The notes: generated from the letters alone by a model not told the origin. DNA of 37,840 bases from Lachnospiraceae bacterium (GCA_017544285.1 JAFYEL010000088.1:1-37840); one strand, 5' to 3'; shown: positions 26,126 to 35,643, counted from the first letter of the stretch. Numbers and translations: made by a program.

Positions 26126-27037
26126 TTACAGTTTTATGCCTGCGAGAAGAGACCCGAGGGAAGTACCTATGCTCTCGCTCTCGGGAAGCTTTACCTCTTC
26201 CTCCTCTATCTCGGTGGCCATAACATCCTCAAGAGCCTTCTTGGAAAGGGATATCTTGCCGTCCTTAACGGCGATGACCTTAACCTTGACCTTTTCGCCC
26301 TCCTTGAGGACGGCGCCGGGATGCTTGATCCTTGTGTTGCTGATCTGTGATACATGAAGGAGGCCCGAAAGCCCGTTGGAAAGTCTGACAAAGGCTCCGT
26401 ATGGCTGAAGGCTCTCGACTGTGCCCTCGGTCACAAGACCTACCTCCACGTTGGAAGCCAGCCTTGCCTCCTGCTCCCTTCTCTCCTCGAAAAGGATGTC
26501 CTTTGCACTCATCACCAGCTTCTTGTCATTCCTGTCTGCTGTGATGACTCTGACCTCGATGACCTTGCCCACGAATTTCTCAAGTTCTTCCTCTTCCACG
26601 TAGGAAAGAGCAAGCTTCGATGCGGGGATAAAGCCTCTTACGCCCTCAAGGTAAGCGACCACGCCGCCCTTAACTGCGGATGCCACCTTAACCTTTGCGT
26701 TGCGCTGGCTGCTCTTGTACTCCTCAAGGCGGTCCCAGGCAAGAACTGCGTTGGCTTCCTTCTTTGAAAGAAGGATCCTGCCCTTTCCGTCGTCCTCGCG
26801 GATCACCGTAGCGGAGATCTCGTCTCCCACCTTGACTTCGTCCATTGCAGTCACCGTGGGATCGTCGGAGTAATCCTGAGCCCTGATGACACCCTCGGCA
26901 AAGTAACGAAGGTCGATGACGATCTCTTCCTCGTTCACGTCGATGACGGTTCCGGTGAGGATGTCGCCTTCGTTGATCTTCCTCATGGACTGATCGATCT
27001 GGTCTTTGTAGTCAGCCATTGTTTCCTGTGTTTCCAA
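26126..27037 (-). CDS. S1-domain RNA-binding protein (ribosomal protein S1 homologue)
   Basis: A 303-residue protein with three S1 OB-fold repeats: about 20-90 (EGDILTGTVIDVNEEEIVIDL), 105-180 (GGVVAYLEGVRGFIPASKL), and 195-270 (VTEGTVESLQPYGAFVRLSNGLSGLLHVSQIS), the last being the most canonical RNA-binding copy. It is shorter than six-domain S1 and like the three- to four-domain S1/YpfD homologues of Firmicutes, which bind mRNA and ribosomes. The start is probably TTG 27037, since AGGAGGT lies at good spacing; ATG 27019 with AGGAAA is the alternative. A cloverleaf-like repeat element lies 48 bases upstream. Confidence 0.93.
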   Translation of the reverse strand: METQETMADYKDQIDQSMRKINEGDILTGTVIDVNEEEIVIDLRYFAEGVIRAQDYSDDPTVTAMDEVKVGDEISATVIREDDGKGRILLSKKEANAVLAWDRLEEYKSSQRNAKVKVASAVKGGVVAYLEGVRGFIPASKLALSYVEEEELEKFVGKVIEVRVITADRNDKKLVMSAKDILFEERREQEARLASNVEVGLVTEGTVESLQPYGAFVRLSNGLSGLLHVSQISNTRIKHPGAVLKEGEKVKVKVIAVKDGKISLSKKALEDVMATEIEEEEVKLPESESIGTSLGSLLAGIKL

Positions 27038-27084
27038 CTTTGTTACCTCCTGGAGATGTTTTATTGTTTTGGTGTGGGGTTTGT

Positions 27085-27207
27085 TGAGTGTAGGTCAATA
27101 TCGCTTTGCGATATTGGTAATCCTGCATCCGGGCCGCTCTGCAAGTAAACTTGCGAGGCGGTCCGTGTGCAGGATGCCAAACGGCTTTGCCGTTTGACCT
27201 ACACTCA
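27085..27207. repeat. Cloverleaf-like nested palindromic element
   Basis: A 123-bp element bounded by a perfect 14-bp inverted repeat (TGAGTGTAGGTCAA at 27085-27098, complement at 27194-27207). Inside are three further hairpins. Arm A (27099-27113) is TATCGC-TTT-GCGATA, extendable to 9 bp by borrowing CAA from the outer stem. Arm B (27120-27175) has an 8-bp ATCCTGCA/TGCAGGAT base, an 8-bp CGGGCCGC/GCGGTCCG stem with one G-T pair, and a GCAAG-TAAA-CTTGC tip. Arm C (27181-27193) is ACGGC-TTT-GCCGT, extendable to 8 bp. No U-tract follows on either strand, so it is not an intrinsic terminator. It looks like a small non-coding repeat of REP/MITE type or a structured leader; no second copy was seen in this window. 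Confidence 0.85.
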
Positions 27208-27285
27208 TATTGTCACGCAAAAATTAATCACCCAAACACATCCACACCCATAAGTTCTAAACCTTTAAATCATATTTCGGCACGA

Positions 27286-29937
27286 TCACGCAAGCTGCTT
27301 CGCCAAAACATCGGCAGCCCCTTCCACAACCTTGGGTATACCCGCAGGGTTCTTTCCTCCTGCCTGGGCCATGTTCGGCCTTCCGCCGCCGCCTCCGCCG
27401 ACGAGACCGGCCAGCTCCTTGATAAGGTTTCCTGCATGTGCTCCCTTATCCATGGCTCCCTGAGTGGCCATGACAACCAGGCATACCTTGCCGTCATTCT
27501 CGGATACAAGTACCACGACTCCGTCACCAAGCTTGTCCTTGATGGAATCGCCCATATCCCTGAGGCTGTTCATATCCAGATCCTTGAAATCTGCCGCCAG
27601 GAGCTTGACTCCCTTGACCTCAGTAACCTTATCCATGATCCCGGATGCGGCGTCGTTTGCGGCCGCGCTCTTAAGGGATCTGATCTCGGAGTTAAGTGTC
27701 TTTATCAGCTCGTACATGGAGCGGATCTCGTTCACCAGCTTATCCGGTGTGGTCCTTGCAACGGCCGCCGCCTCATGAACGGTCTTCTCCAGATCCTTAT
27801 AATACTCGGTTACATTATCTCCCGTAATGGCGGTGATCCTGCGGACTCCGGATGCTACGGATCCCTCGGATACGATCTTGAAGCTCCTTATGGCTCCCGT
27901 ATGTGCCACGTGGGTGCCTCCGCAGAGCTCCTTGGAGAAATCTCCCATGGATACCACTCTTACATTCTCGGCGTACTTCTCTCCGAAGAGTGCCATGGCT
28001 CCGGACTTCTTGGCCTCATCCAGAGACATTACCTTTGTCTCGACCGGCAGATCCTCTGCGATCTTTTCGTTTACTATATCCTCAACCTTTTTCAGTTCTT
28101 CCCCGTTCATTGCCTGGAAGTGTGAGAAGTCGAATCTGGTGCGCTCTGCATCCTGATAGGATCCGCTCTGCTCTACGTGACTTCCCAGCACATCTCTCAG
28201 TGCCTTCTGAAGCAGGTGGGTTGCGGAATGGTTGCGGCATACGGATGCGCGGTTCTTTTCATCTACGGAAAGTGTTGCCGCCGTATCCTTTCTGATCATG
28301 CCCTTTGAAACATATCCGAAGTGGCCGATCCTGTTTCCGGTAACCTTTTCGGTTGCGGTAACGGTGAACTCTCCGTCTGCGGTGGTGATCACGCCGATGT
28401 CACCGACCTGGCCGCCCATGGTGGCGTAGAAGGGAGTCTTTGCGCAGACTATGCAGCCCTTCTGTCCCTCGGAAATGGCATCGCTTATCTCGGTCTTCTC
28501 ATCATCGGAAACGGCGATGGCGCTGATCTTATCTTCAACGGTGAGCTTGTCATAGCCCACGAACTCGGAGGTAACGCTCTTGTCATAGTCATCCCAAACG
28601 GTGGCGTCGGCTCCCATGTAGTTGGTGGTCTTTCTTGCAGCCCTTGCCTTTTCCTTCTGTTCCTTCATGCAGGCCTTAAAGCCTTCCTCGTCAACGGTGA
28701 AGCCCTTCTCCTCCAGGATCTCTGCGGTGAGGTCGATAGGGAATCCGTAGGTATCATAGAGCTTGAAGGCATCGGCGCCGGAAAGCACGGTCTTGCCTTC
28801 CTTCTTAAGGCTCTCCTCGTAACCCGTCAGGATGGAAAGTCCGGTATCTATGGTCCTGTTGAACTGCTCCTCCTCCTTGGTGAGGTTGTTTATGATGAAA
28901 TCTCTCTTTTCGTCAAGCTCGGGATATCCGTCCTTTGAGCCCTCGATAACGGTCTCGGCAAGCTGTGCCAGGAAAAGTCCCTGAATGCCGAGCTTGCGGC
29001 CCTGTCTTGCGGCACGTCGGATGATACGGCGGAGCACATAGCCCCTGCCCTCGTTTGAAGGCATGATACCGTCGGATATCATGAAGGTTGCGGAACGCAT
29101 ATGGTCAGTGATGATACGGATGGACACATCGGTGTCGTAATCCTTTTTGTACTCGACTCCGGCTATGCGGCACACGTGTGAACGGAGCGCATAAACGGTG
29201 TCAACGTCAAAGATGGAATCCACATCCTGTACAACGGAGGCCAGTCTCTCAAGGCCCATTCCCGTATCGATGTTCTTCTGGTCAAGCTCCGAGTAGTTGC
29301 CCTTGCCGTCGTTGTCAAACTGGGTGAAGACGTTGTTCCAGATCTCCATGTAACGGTCGCAGTCACAGCCCACGGTACAGCCTTCCTTGCCGCAGCCGTA
29401 TTTTTCTCCTCTGTCATAGTAGATCTCGGAGCAGGGGCCGCAGGGACCTGAGCCGTGCTCCCAGAAGTTATCCTCCTTGCCGAAACGGAAGATCCTCTCG
29501 GGTGCAATGCCTATCTCTTTGTTCCAGATCTCGAAGGCTTCGTCATCGTCCTGATAAACCGAAGGATAAAGTCTCTCGGGATCCAGTCCTACTCTCTCGG
29601 TCAAAAACTCCCACGACCAATGGATGGCCTCTTTTTTGAAATAATCCCCGAAGGAGAAGTTGCCCAGCATCTCAAAGAAGGTGCCGTGACGGGCTGTCTT
29701 TCCGACGTTTTCAAGGTCTCCTGTCCTTATACACTTCTGGCAGGTGGTAACCCTGTGTCTGGGGGGCTCTTCCTGGCCCGTAAAATAGGGCTTCAGTGGT
29801 GCCATTCCCGAATTGATGAGCAGGAGTGAGTTGTCATTGTGGGGCACAAGGGAAAATGACTTGAGCTTTAAATGCCCCTTCTCCTCCATGAAGTCCAGGA
29901 ACATCTTTCTGAGTTCGTTTACACCGTAGTTTTGCAT
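27286..29937 (-). CDS. alaS: Alanyl-tRNA synthetase
   Basis: Charges tRNA-Ala. The 883-residue product has the class II catalytic core, with the N-terminal INSGMAPLKPYFTG and GTFFEMLGNFSFGDYFK segments. The editing domain follows, with the zinc-site HSATH and CGGTHVAHTG motifs, and then the C-terminal C-Ala domain with a GGGGGGRPNMAQAGG glycine-rich segment. The start chosen is ATG 29937 (MQNYGVNELR) with AGGAAA upstream; it lies just after the antiporter stop, whereas an in-frame ATG 33 bases earlier would overlap it. Last gene of the his-antiporter-alaS run. No T-box or strong terminator was found around it. Confidence 0.97.
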   Translation of the reverse strand: MQNYGVNELRKMFLDFMEEKGHLKLKSFSLVPHNDNSLLLINSGMAPLKPYFTGQEEPPRHRVTTCQKCIRTGDLENVGKTARHGTFFEMLGNFSFGDYFKKEAIHWSWEFLTERVGLDPERLYPSVYQDDDEAFEIWNKEIGIAPERIFRFGKEDNFWEHGSGPCGPCSEIYYDRGEKYGCGKEGCTVGCDCDRYMEIWNNVFTQFDNDGKGNYSELDQKNIDTGMGLERLASVVQDVDSIFDVDTVYALRSHVCRIAGVEYKKDYDTDVSIRIITDHMRSATFMISDGIMPSNEGRGYVLRRIIRRAARQGRKLGIQGLFLAQLAETVIEGSKDGYPELDEKRDFIINNLTKEEEQFNRTIDTGLSILTGYEESLKKEGKTVLSGADAFKLYDTYGFPIDLTAEILEEKGFTVDEEGFKACMKEQKEKARAARKTTNYMGADATVWDDYDKSVTSEFVGYDKLTVEDKISAIAVSDDEKTEISDAISEGQKGCIVCAKTPFYATMGGQVGDIGVITTADGEFTVTATEKVTGNRIGHFGYVSKGMIRKDTAATLSVDEKNRASVCRNHSATHLLQKALRDVLGSHVEQSGSYQDAERTRFDFSHFQAMNGEELKKVEDIVNEKIAEDLPVETKVMSLDEAKKSGAMALFGEKYAENVRVVSMGDFSKELCGGTHVAHTGAIRSFKIVSEGSVASGVRRITAITGDNVTEYYKDLEKTVHEAAAVARTTPDKLVNEIRSMYELIKTLNSEIRSLKSAAANDAASGIMDKVTEVKGVKLLAADFKDLDMNSLRDMGDSIKDKLGDGVVVLVSENDGKVCLVVMATQGAMDKGAHAGNLIKELAGLVGGGGGGRPNMAQAGGKNPAGIPKVVEGAADVLAKQLA

Positions 29938-29953
29938 TGGGATTTCCTTTCTG

Positions 29954-31177
29954 TCAATAACTGTCGACAAAGTCTTCTTCTCCGCCTCCGGCGGTTATCT
30001 CCTGAGGCGTAGGTTCGCCCGCGTAAAGCGCCTTAAGGGCCACCGGGGTCACCAGGGACGAAATGATGATGAGCATTATGACCGGGGTGAAATAAGTGGC
30101 GGACATAAGTCCCATGGCCAGACCTTTTTGTGAAACGATCAGGGCCACCTCACCGCGGGTCATCATACCGACCCCCACCTTAAGACAGTCTTTATTTTTA
30201 TATCCGAAGAGCTTGGCCGCAAGGGAACAGCCTATGATCTTTGTGACCAGGGCCACGATCACAAAGCCGATACAGAAGGCCATCAGCTCTTTGTTCATGC
30301 CGGTTATCTTTGTCTTTATACCTATGGAGGCAAAGAATACCGGACCGAAGAACATGTAAGATGATATGTCCATCTTTTCCGCGATGTATTCGGAGTCGTT
30401 TATGGAGCAGAGGATAACCCCCGCCACAAAGGCTCCTGTTATGTCCGCTATGCCGAAATACCGCTCCGCCACATAGGACAGGGCCAGACACAGGGCCAGG
30501 GAAAAAATGGGGATACGCCTGGTGTGGGGATACCGGGTGTCCATCCACTTGAACACATGGTAGAGTATGATGCCCACTCCAACGGCGAACACAAAGAACA
30601 GTACCGTGTTCATCACCACCGCGTCGGGCTCCACGGAATCCGATACGAAACCGATGACAAAGGTCAGGACTATGATGCCTACGATGTCGTCGATTATGGC
30701 CGCGGAAAGGATCAGGGTTCCCACATCTCCTGAGAGATGCCCAAGTTCCTTTAACACCTGGACGGTTATGGACACCGAGGTGGCGGTCATGATACAGCCC
30801 ATGAAAATGGCCTTGTAAAACTCCATGCTTCCCGGTTCGGCAAAGCCGTAAAAGGAGCTGTACAGCAGGAAACCGCCGTAAAGAGGCACTGCCACACCCA
30901 CACAGGCTACCAGCAGCGCCCTCGGTCCCGTCTTTATCAGTTTTTTCAGATTGGTTCCCAGTCCCGCCGAGAACATCAGGAGTATGACTCCTATCTCAGC
31001 CATCTGGGAAATGAATTCGGTCTGCTGTACGAACCCGAAAAGACAGGGTCCGACAATGATACCGGCTATGATCTCGCCGGCCACCTGGGGGATCCTCAGT
31101 TTCTTTGCCACCAGGCCGAAAAGCTTCGCGCTTATAACAATTATCGCAAGTTCTCTAAGTATACTGTAGCTTTCCAT
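29954..31177 (-). CDS. Cation:proton antiporter (CPA2/Kef type)
   Basis: A 407-residue membrane protein with about 12 hydrophobic segments. Family marks include KKLRIPQVAGEIIAGIIVGP near the start, the SAAIIDDIVGIIVL double-aspartate ion site in the middle, and GMMTRGEVALIVSQKG near the C-terminus. It lacks the C-terminal TrkA-N domain of full Kef channels and ends in a short acidic tail. Likely exchanges Na+ or K+ for H+ at the cytoplasmic membrane. It is 15 bases after the hisIE fusion and 16 bases before alaS. Confidence 0.93.
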   Translation of the reverse strand: MESYSILRELAIIVISAKLFGLVAKKLRIPQVAGEIIAGIIVGPCLFGFVQQTEFISQMAEIGVILLMFSAGLGTNLKKLIKTGPRALLVACVGVAVPLYGGFLLYSSFYGFAEPGSMEFYKAIFMGCIMTATSVSITVQVLKELGHLSGDVGTLILSAAIIDDIVGIIVLTFVIGFVSDSVEPDAVVMNTVLFFVFAVGVGIILYHVFKWMDTRYPHTRRIPIFSLALCLALSYVAERYFGIADITGAFVAGVILCSINDSEYIAEKMDISSYMFFGPVFFASIGIKTKITGMNKELMAFCIGFVIVALVTKIIGCSLAAKLFGYKNKDCLKVGVGMMTRGEVALIVSQKGLAMGLMSATYFTPVIMLIIISSLVTPVALKALYAGEPTPQEITAGGGEEDFVDSY

Positions 31178-31192
31178 GATACAAAAGACGCC

Positions 31193-32509
31193 TTATCTCT
31201 GCGCCATCTCCTTCACTATGTCATCCCAGGTCACGTCCTTCACCGCCATTAATACCATGCAGTGATACAGGAAATCTGCGATCTCATACTTTATCTCTTC
31301 GGAGTCGGGGTTCTTCGCCGCGATCACGATCTCGGTGCACTCCTCCCCGACCTTCTTAAGGATCTTGTCGATGCCTTTGTCGAAGAGATAGTTGGTGTAA
31401 GAACCCTCCTTGGGATTGTTCTTCCGGTCAATGATGGTACCGTATTCCTTCTCAAAGATCTGAAGAGGATTTGTATCATTGAATTCCTTTTTGAGGATCT
31501 CGTTGAAAAAGCAGCTTTTGTTTCCGGTATGGCAGGCTGCTCCAACCTGACGTACCTTTGCCAGTATGGTGTCATAGTCGCAGTCCGCGTAAAGTGCCTT
31601 AACGTACTGGTAATGACCGCTGGTGGCCCCCTTTACCCAGAGCTCGTCGCGGCTGCGGCTGTGATAGGTCATGACACCGCTCTCCACCGTGTGGTTGAAA
31701 GCTTCCTCGTCCATATACGCCACCATCAGCACCTCAAGGGTCTTGTAATCCTGGACCACAACGGGAACCAGGTCTCCTGGGCCCTTTTTAAGGTCCTCCC
31801 ACTTCAGGGCCGCCTCATACAGATTGACGTCGATACCAAGGCCCTTGCACTGCCACTTGAGCTTCATGATATTTTCGGGATTTTCGTTTATTGCGCCGCC
31901 GCAGATGCCTCCCAGGTCTTCGTGGGCCCTGAGCACTGCCGCCATCCCGTGGAGCTCTTTGTCCCCCAGCACGCACTTTAATGCAACGGGATGCTGGGTG
32001 TGAAGAAGAGCTTTGTCGTACATGGTCTGCAAACAGCCGTCTATCTCTTCCTCTTTGAGCAAAAGCAGCTCACAGGTATAGTTCTTTATCAGCACATCGT
32101 AGGTTGCTATCTCTTTGGGATTGATGACACATGCGCAGATCTTCTCCCTTCCGAAACGTGTGGCAACTTCTTCCGCCAGATGAGCGTTGCTCTCCTTGGA
32201 AAGATTGAGGGCCGCTCTGGAACAGCCTGCATACAGCAGCTTTTTCACATCCTCAAAGCGCCTTACATTGCCTGCTCCGATAAGCGGTATGTCCACCGCC
32301 CTGCTGATATCCTTGATGATCTCAAGGGATCTGGTGTGCTCGTCGTCCGTATTGGAGAAATCAAAGATGAGGATCTCATCCGCTCCGAAGTTCGAATAAG
32401 AAACCGCCAGCTCTACGGGGTCATCGCTGACCACCGTCATATCCTTTATTCCTTTGACCGCCTTTTCGTTTTTTAGATAAAGGCAGGCCGTTATCGTCTT
32501 GTGTTTCAT
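31193..32509 (-). CDS. hisIE: HisF-like/HisI/HisE fusion: phosphoribosyl-AMP cyclohydrolase and phosphoribosyl-ATP pyrophosphatase
   Basis: The 438-residue protein carries steps 2 and 3 of histidine synthesis. Residues 1 to about 230 resemble the HisF/HisA barrel (ITACLYLKNEKAVKG, DPVELAVSYSNFGADEILIFD). Residues about 245-340 are HisI, with metal-site DCDYD (309-313) and ACHTGNKSC (325-333). Residues about 365-438 are HisE (GIDKILKKVGEECTEIVIAAKN, EIADFLYH). In my alignment, the two catalytic aspartates of HisF (positions 11 and 130 in the Thermotoga enzyme) are Tyr11 and Asn130 here, and the phosphate-binding GGG is GAG. The barrel is therefore probably inactive as a cyclase, and a separate HisF should exist elsewhere. 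GGAG precedes the ATG. Confidence 0.93.
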   Translation of the reverse strand: MKHKTITACLYLKNEKAVKGIKDMTVVSDDPVELAVSYSNFGADEILIFDFSNTDDEHTRSLEIIKDISRAVDIPLIGAGNVRRFEDVKKLLYAGCSRAALNLSKESNAHLAEEVATRFGREKICACVINPKEIATYDVLIKNYTCELLLLKEEEIDGCLQTMYDKALLHTQHPVALKCVLGDKELHGMAAVLRAHEDLGGICGGAINENPENIMKLKWQCKGLGIDVNLYEAALKWEDLKKGPGDLVPVVVQDYKTLEVLMVAYMDEEAFNHTVESGVMTYHSRSRDELWVKGATSGHYQYVKALYADCDYDTILAKVRQVGAACHTGNKSCFFNEILKKEFNDTNPLQIFEKEYGTIIDRKNNPKEGSYTNYLFDKGIDKILKKVGEECTEIVIAAKNPDSEEIKYEIADFLYHCMVLMAVKDVTWDDIVKEMAQR

Positions 32510-32556
32510 AATGCTCCGATCCTGTTAAATCAGTTAAACCCAAAGGTGCCGTCTAA

Positions 32557-33144
32557 CTACGCAAGGCTGCCCTTGGTTGAAAGCACTCCGTGTACTCTGT
32601 CCTCGATCTGGGTAGCCATATCAAGTGCCTTTCCGAAGGCCTTGAACATAGCCTCCGCAATGTGGTGGCCGTTGGAGCCCGAAAGCATTTTGATGTGGAT
32701 GTTCATACCCGCCGCATAGGACACGGCGTAAAAGAACTCCTTAAGCATCTCGGCTTCCATGGTGCCTATCTTTTCCGTGGGAAGGTCCGCCTCAAAAACC
32801 AGGTAGGGCCTGCCGGAAAGATCCACGGCGCAGAGGCAGAGAGCCTCGTCCATGGGAAGGATGAAATGTCCGAAACGGCGGATGCCGCTCTTGTCACCCA
32901 GGGCGTCCTTGATGGCCTGGCCCAGCACAATGCCCGCATCCTCAACGGTGTGATGTGCATCCACCTCAAGGTCGCCGCGGCACTTCATGGTCAGGTCGAA
33001 GAAGCCGTGCTTTGCAAAGCCCGTGAGCATGTGGTCAAAAAAACCTATGCCCGTGTCTATGTCGATGACACCCTTGCCGTCCACGTCAAAGGTGGCGCTT
33101 ATATCCGTTTCACCGGTCTGTCTGTATACAGTGGATGTCCTCAT
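32557..33144 (-). CDS. hisB: Imidazoleglycerol-phosphate dehydratase
   Basis: The 195-residue monofunctional dehydratase form (no phosphatase domain). Metal-binding repeats HHTVEDAGI and HHIAEAMFKAFGKAL and the FFDHMLTGFAKHG motif are present. ATG 33144 (MRTSTVYRQ) was chosen: it lies one base after the hisD stop and nine bases after AGGAGG. An in-frame ATG nine bases earlier would have no room for a binding site. Confidence 0.96.
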   Translation of the reverse strand: MRTSTVYRQTGETDISATFDVDGKGVIDIDTGIGFFDHMLTGFAKHGFFDLTMKCRGDLEVDAHHTVEDAGIVLGQAIKDALGDKSGIRRFGHFILPMDEALCLCAVDLSGRPYLVFEADLPTEKIGTMEAEMLKEFFYAVSYAAGMNIHIKMLSGSNGHHIAEAMFKAFGKALDMATQIEDRVHGVLSTKGSLA

Positions 33145-33145
33145 G

Positions 33146-34441
33146 TCAATCATCCTCCTTAAATCTCTGTGCCACGGAAGCCGCGTGGGCATCAAGGCCC
33201 TCGGCCCGTGCAAAGCACTCAATATCTTCGTGTAATATGGACAGGGCCTCCTGTGAGAAGGAGATCACGCTGCTCTTTTTAATGAAATCATCAACGGAAA
33301 GGGGAGAGAAAAATCTGGCCGTTCCGTTGGTGGGAAGTACGTGGTTGGGACCAGCCATGTAATCGCCCAGGGGCTCGCAGGAATACTCACCCAGGAAAAT
33401 GGCTCCCGCATTTCTGATAGCGGTCATGGTCTGCCAGGGATCCTTTGTGATGATCTCAAGGTGCTCCGAAGCAATTGCGTTTACCATATCGCAGGCCTGC
33501 TCCATATCCTTTGCGATGAGGAGGAAGCCGAAATCCTCAAGGGACTTCTCAATGATTCCTCTGCGGCCTCTCTCATCAAGCATTCCGTCTATGCAGTCCG
33601 AAACCCTGCAGGCCAGCTCTTCGCAGGTGGTCACAAGGATTGCCGACGCCATCTCATCGTGCTCTGCCTGGGAAAGAAGATCCGCCGCCACAAAATCGGC
33701 CTTTGCGGTCTCATCCGCCAGCACCAGCACCTCGGAAGGGCCTGCCACGGAATCTATGCTCACATCTCCGTACACCGTCTTTTTGGCAAGGGCCACAAAG
33801 ATGTTTCCGGGTCCCACTATCTTGTCCACCTTGGGAATGCTCTTCGTGCCGTATGCCATTGCCGCAATAGCCTGAGCTCCGCCCACCTTGTAGATGACAT
33901 CCGCCCCGGCTATGTGTGCCGCCGCAAGGATTGAGGGTGCTATCTTTCCGTCCTTTCCCGGAGGGGTGCAGACGATTATATTGTCGACTCCCGCAACCTT
34001 TGCGGGAATGATGTTCATCAGTGTGGATGAGGGATATGCGGCCTTGCCGCCGGGCACGTATACGCCCACTCTCTCGATGGCGGTGATCCGCTGCCCCAGG
34101 ATGGATCCGTCGGGAGAGGTTGAAAAGATGCTCTGCCTCACCTGTTTTTCGTGGTAATCCCTGATCCTGTCGGCGCTTCTTTGCATAATGCGCTTAAGGT
34201 TGGCATCCACCTGCTCAAGGGCCTCCTCTATCTCTTCCGGGGTCACCCGTATGCTGCTTTCGTCAAGTGCGCAGTGATCGAATTTCTCGGTGTAGGAAAG
34301 CAGGGCCTCGTCGCCTCTGCTCCTCACATCGGAAACTATATCCGCTACGGTCTTTTCAAAACCCTCTGCGCTTCCGCCTCTGTTCTTTAGAATCTGAAGT
34401 ACCTGTGCCGTGGTCTCATTATTCAGGAATATCTTTTTCAT
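33146..34441 (-). CDS. hisD: Histidinol dehydrogenase
   Basis: Catalyses the last two oxidations of histidine synthesis, histidinol to histidine, with NAD+ and Zn2+. The 431-residue product is of usual length. Conserved features: RVGVYVPGGKAAYPSSTLMN, the KVDKIVGPGN and GPSEVLVLADE segments, AADLLSQAEHDEMA with the zinc-ligand Gln/His, and EHLEI...GAIFLGEYSCEPLGDYMAGPNHVLPT in parts near the C-terminus. The ATG overlaps the hisZ stop by four bases (ATGA), so translation is coupled. Confidence 0.97.
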   Translation of the reverse strand: MKKIFLNNETTAQVLQILKNRGGSAEGFEKTVADIVSDVRSRGDEALLSYTEKFDHCALDESSIRVTPEEIEEALEQVDANLKRIMQRSADRIRDYHEKQVRQSIFSTSPDGSILGQRITAIERVGVYVPGGKAAYPSSTLMNIIPAKVAGVDNIIVCTPPGKDGKIAPSILAAAHIAGADVIYKVGGAQAIAAMAYGTKSIPKVDKIVGPGNIFVALAKKTVYGDVSIDSVAGPSEVLVLADETAKADFVAADLLSQAEHDEMASAILVTTCEELACRVSDCIDGMLDERGRRGIIEKSLEDFGFLLIAKDMEQACDMVNAIASEHLEIITKDPWQTMTAIRNAGAIFLGEYSCEPLGDYMAGPNHVLPTNGTARFFSPLSVDDFIKKSSVISFSQEALSILHEDIECFARAEGLDAHAASVAQRFKEDD

Positions 34442-35643
34442 AACGCCTTCTCAATCTTTCCTTTGCTGGCCACATAGGCCTCGTTGATCACCATCTGCTT
34501 TGCATCCATTATGTGATCCTTTATTTCGAGTCCGGGAACCCGGGGTATGAGTTCTATTATACCGCCCTCGCTTCTCTTTTCTTCGGCAAAGGCAATGGCT
34601 TCCTTAAGGGAATCCTCCTCGTAGATGAGGATCGCGCCCTTGGTGGTTTCCTCTATGCGTGAATCCTTGGAGTTGAGAGCCTGCATAAAGGTCTCCATAC
34701 AGAGCACAAAGCCCACCGCAGGAGCATCACAGCCGAACTTCTTGATGAGGGAATCATAACGACCGCCTGTGGTCACCGGCTCACCGGCACCGTCGGCATA
34801 CGCCTTGAAGATCACCCCTGTATAATATCTGAGCTTTGAATACATGCCAAGGTCAAAGCTTATGTATTTCTGCATGTTGTAGGTTCCAAGGAGATCGTAT
34901 ATCTCCCGGAGCCTCTCTATGGCAGCAAGGCTTTCCTCATTGTCCACCATATCCTTTGCCTTCTCCAGCAGCTCCGGGCTGCCCATGAGGAAGGGAAGAT
35001 TCGTGATAAGCCTCTTTTTCTCCTCGGGTATATCCAGGTCCCTGAGGATGTCGACTATGGCAAAACAGTTCTTTACGGTTATCTCTTCCGCCAGGGCGTC
35101 CATGGTATCATCGTCAAGATCTGCCTCCTTAAGGATACCCATGATGAATCCCGGGTGGCCCAGTGTCAGGCGGAAATCCCTGAGACCGCCGGCAAGGATG
35201 CACTTGATATTGGCGGCTATGACCTCCGCATCGGCAGCGCAGGAAGGATCGCCGATGAGCTCTGCTCCTATCTGGTAGCTCTCCTTCATCTTGCCCTGGA
35301 GGCCCTCCAGGTTTTTAAAAACATTTCCGCGGTAGGTGAGACGCACGGGAACCTTGGAATCCGCGAAATACTTGGAGTAAACCCTGGCAATACCCGGAGT
35401 GAAATCGGGCCTTAAGACCAGAGTATTGTTTTCCTTGTCGACAAACTTGTAGAGCTCTCTCTCCTTGCCGATACCAACCTTTCCGGAAAAGATATCGAAG
35501 TATTCAAAGGAGGGAGTGGTGATCCTCATGAATCCGAATCTTTCCAGTTCATCCGAGATCCTGAAAAGGGTCCTGCGGGCCCTGAAATAATCCCTGCCGT
35601 ATATATCCTTTACTCCTTCGGGAGTGTGAATAAGCTTATTCAT
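34438..35643 (-). CDS. hisZ: ATP phosphoribosyltransferase regulatory subunit
   Basis: A 401-residue paralogue of histidyl-tRNA synthetase that activates short-form HisG and takes part in histidine feedback. Class II synthetase-like segments [27 protein letters not shown] and [23 protein letters not shown] are present. The second half has the [16 protein letters not shown] and [12 protein letters not shown] regions, and the C-terminal part is diverged and shorter than a true HisS. ATG 35643 overlaps the hisG end by eight bases; a TTG three bases earlier is an alternative. Pairing with a 215-residue HisG supports HisZ over HisS. Confidence 0.93.
   Translation of the reverse strand: MNKLIHTPEGVKDIYGRDYFRARRTLFRISDELERFGFMRITTPSFEYFDIFSGKVGIGKERELYKFVDKENNTLVLRPDFTPGIARVYSKYFADSKVPVRLTYRGNVFKNLEGLQGKMKESYQIGAELIGDPSCAADAEVIAANIKCILAGGLRDFRLTLGHPGFIMGILKEADLDDDTMDALAEEITVKNCFAIVDILRDLDIPEEKKRLITNLPFLMGSPELLEKAKDMVDNEESLAAIERLREIYDLLGTYNMQKYISFDLGMYSKLRYYTGVIFKAYADGAGEPVTTGGRYDSLIKKFGCDAPAVGFVLCMETFMQALNSKDSRIEETTKGAILIYEEDSLKEAIAFAEEKRSEGGIIELIPRVPGLEIKDHIMDAKQMVINEAYVASKGKIEKAL

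Noticed and set aside
27085-27207. tRNA gene or intrinsic terminator
   Set aside because: The fold is cloverleaf-like but lacks the tRNA T-loop and D-loop consensus and acceptor lengths, and no U-tract follows on either strand.
27151-28125. Long plus-strand open frame (324 codons) antisense to alaS
   Set aside because: It lies opposite a full-length, well-conserved alaS and its translation has no recognisable family. It starts inside the palindromic element, as expected for a shadow frame.
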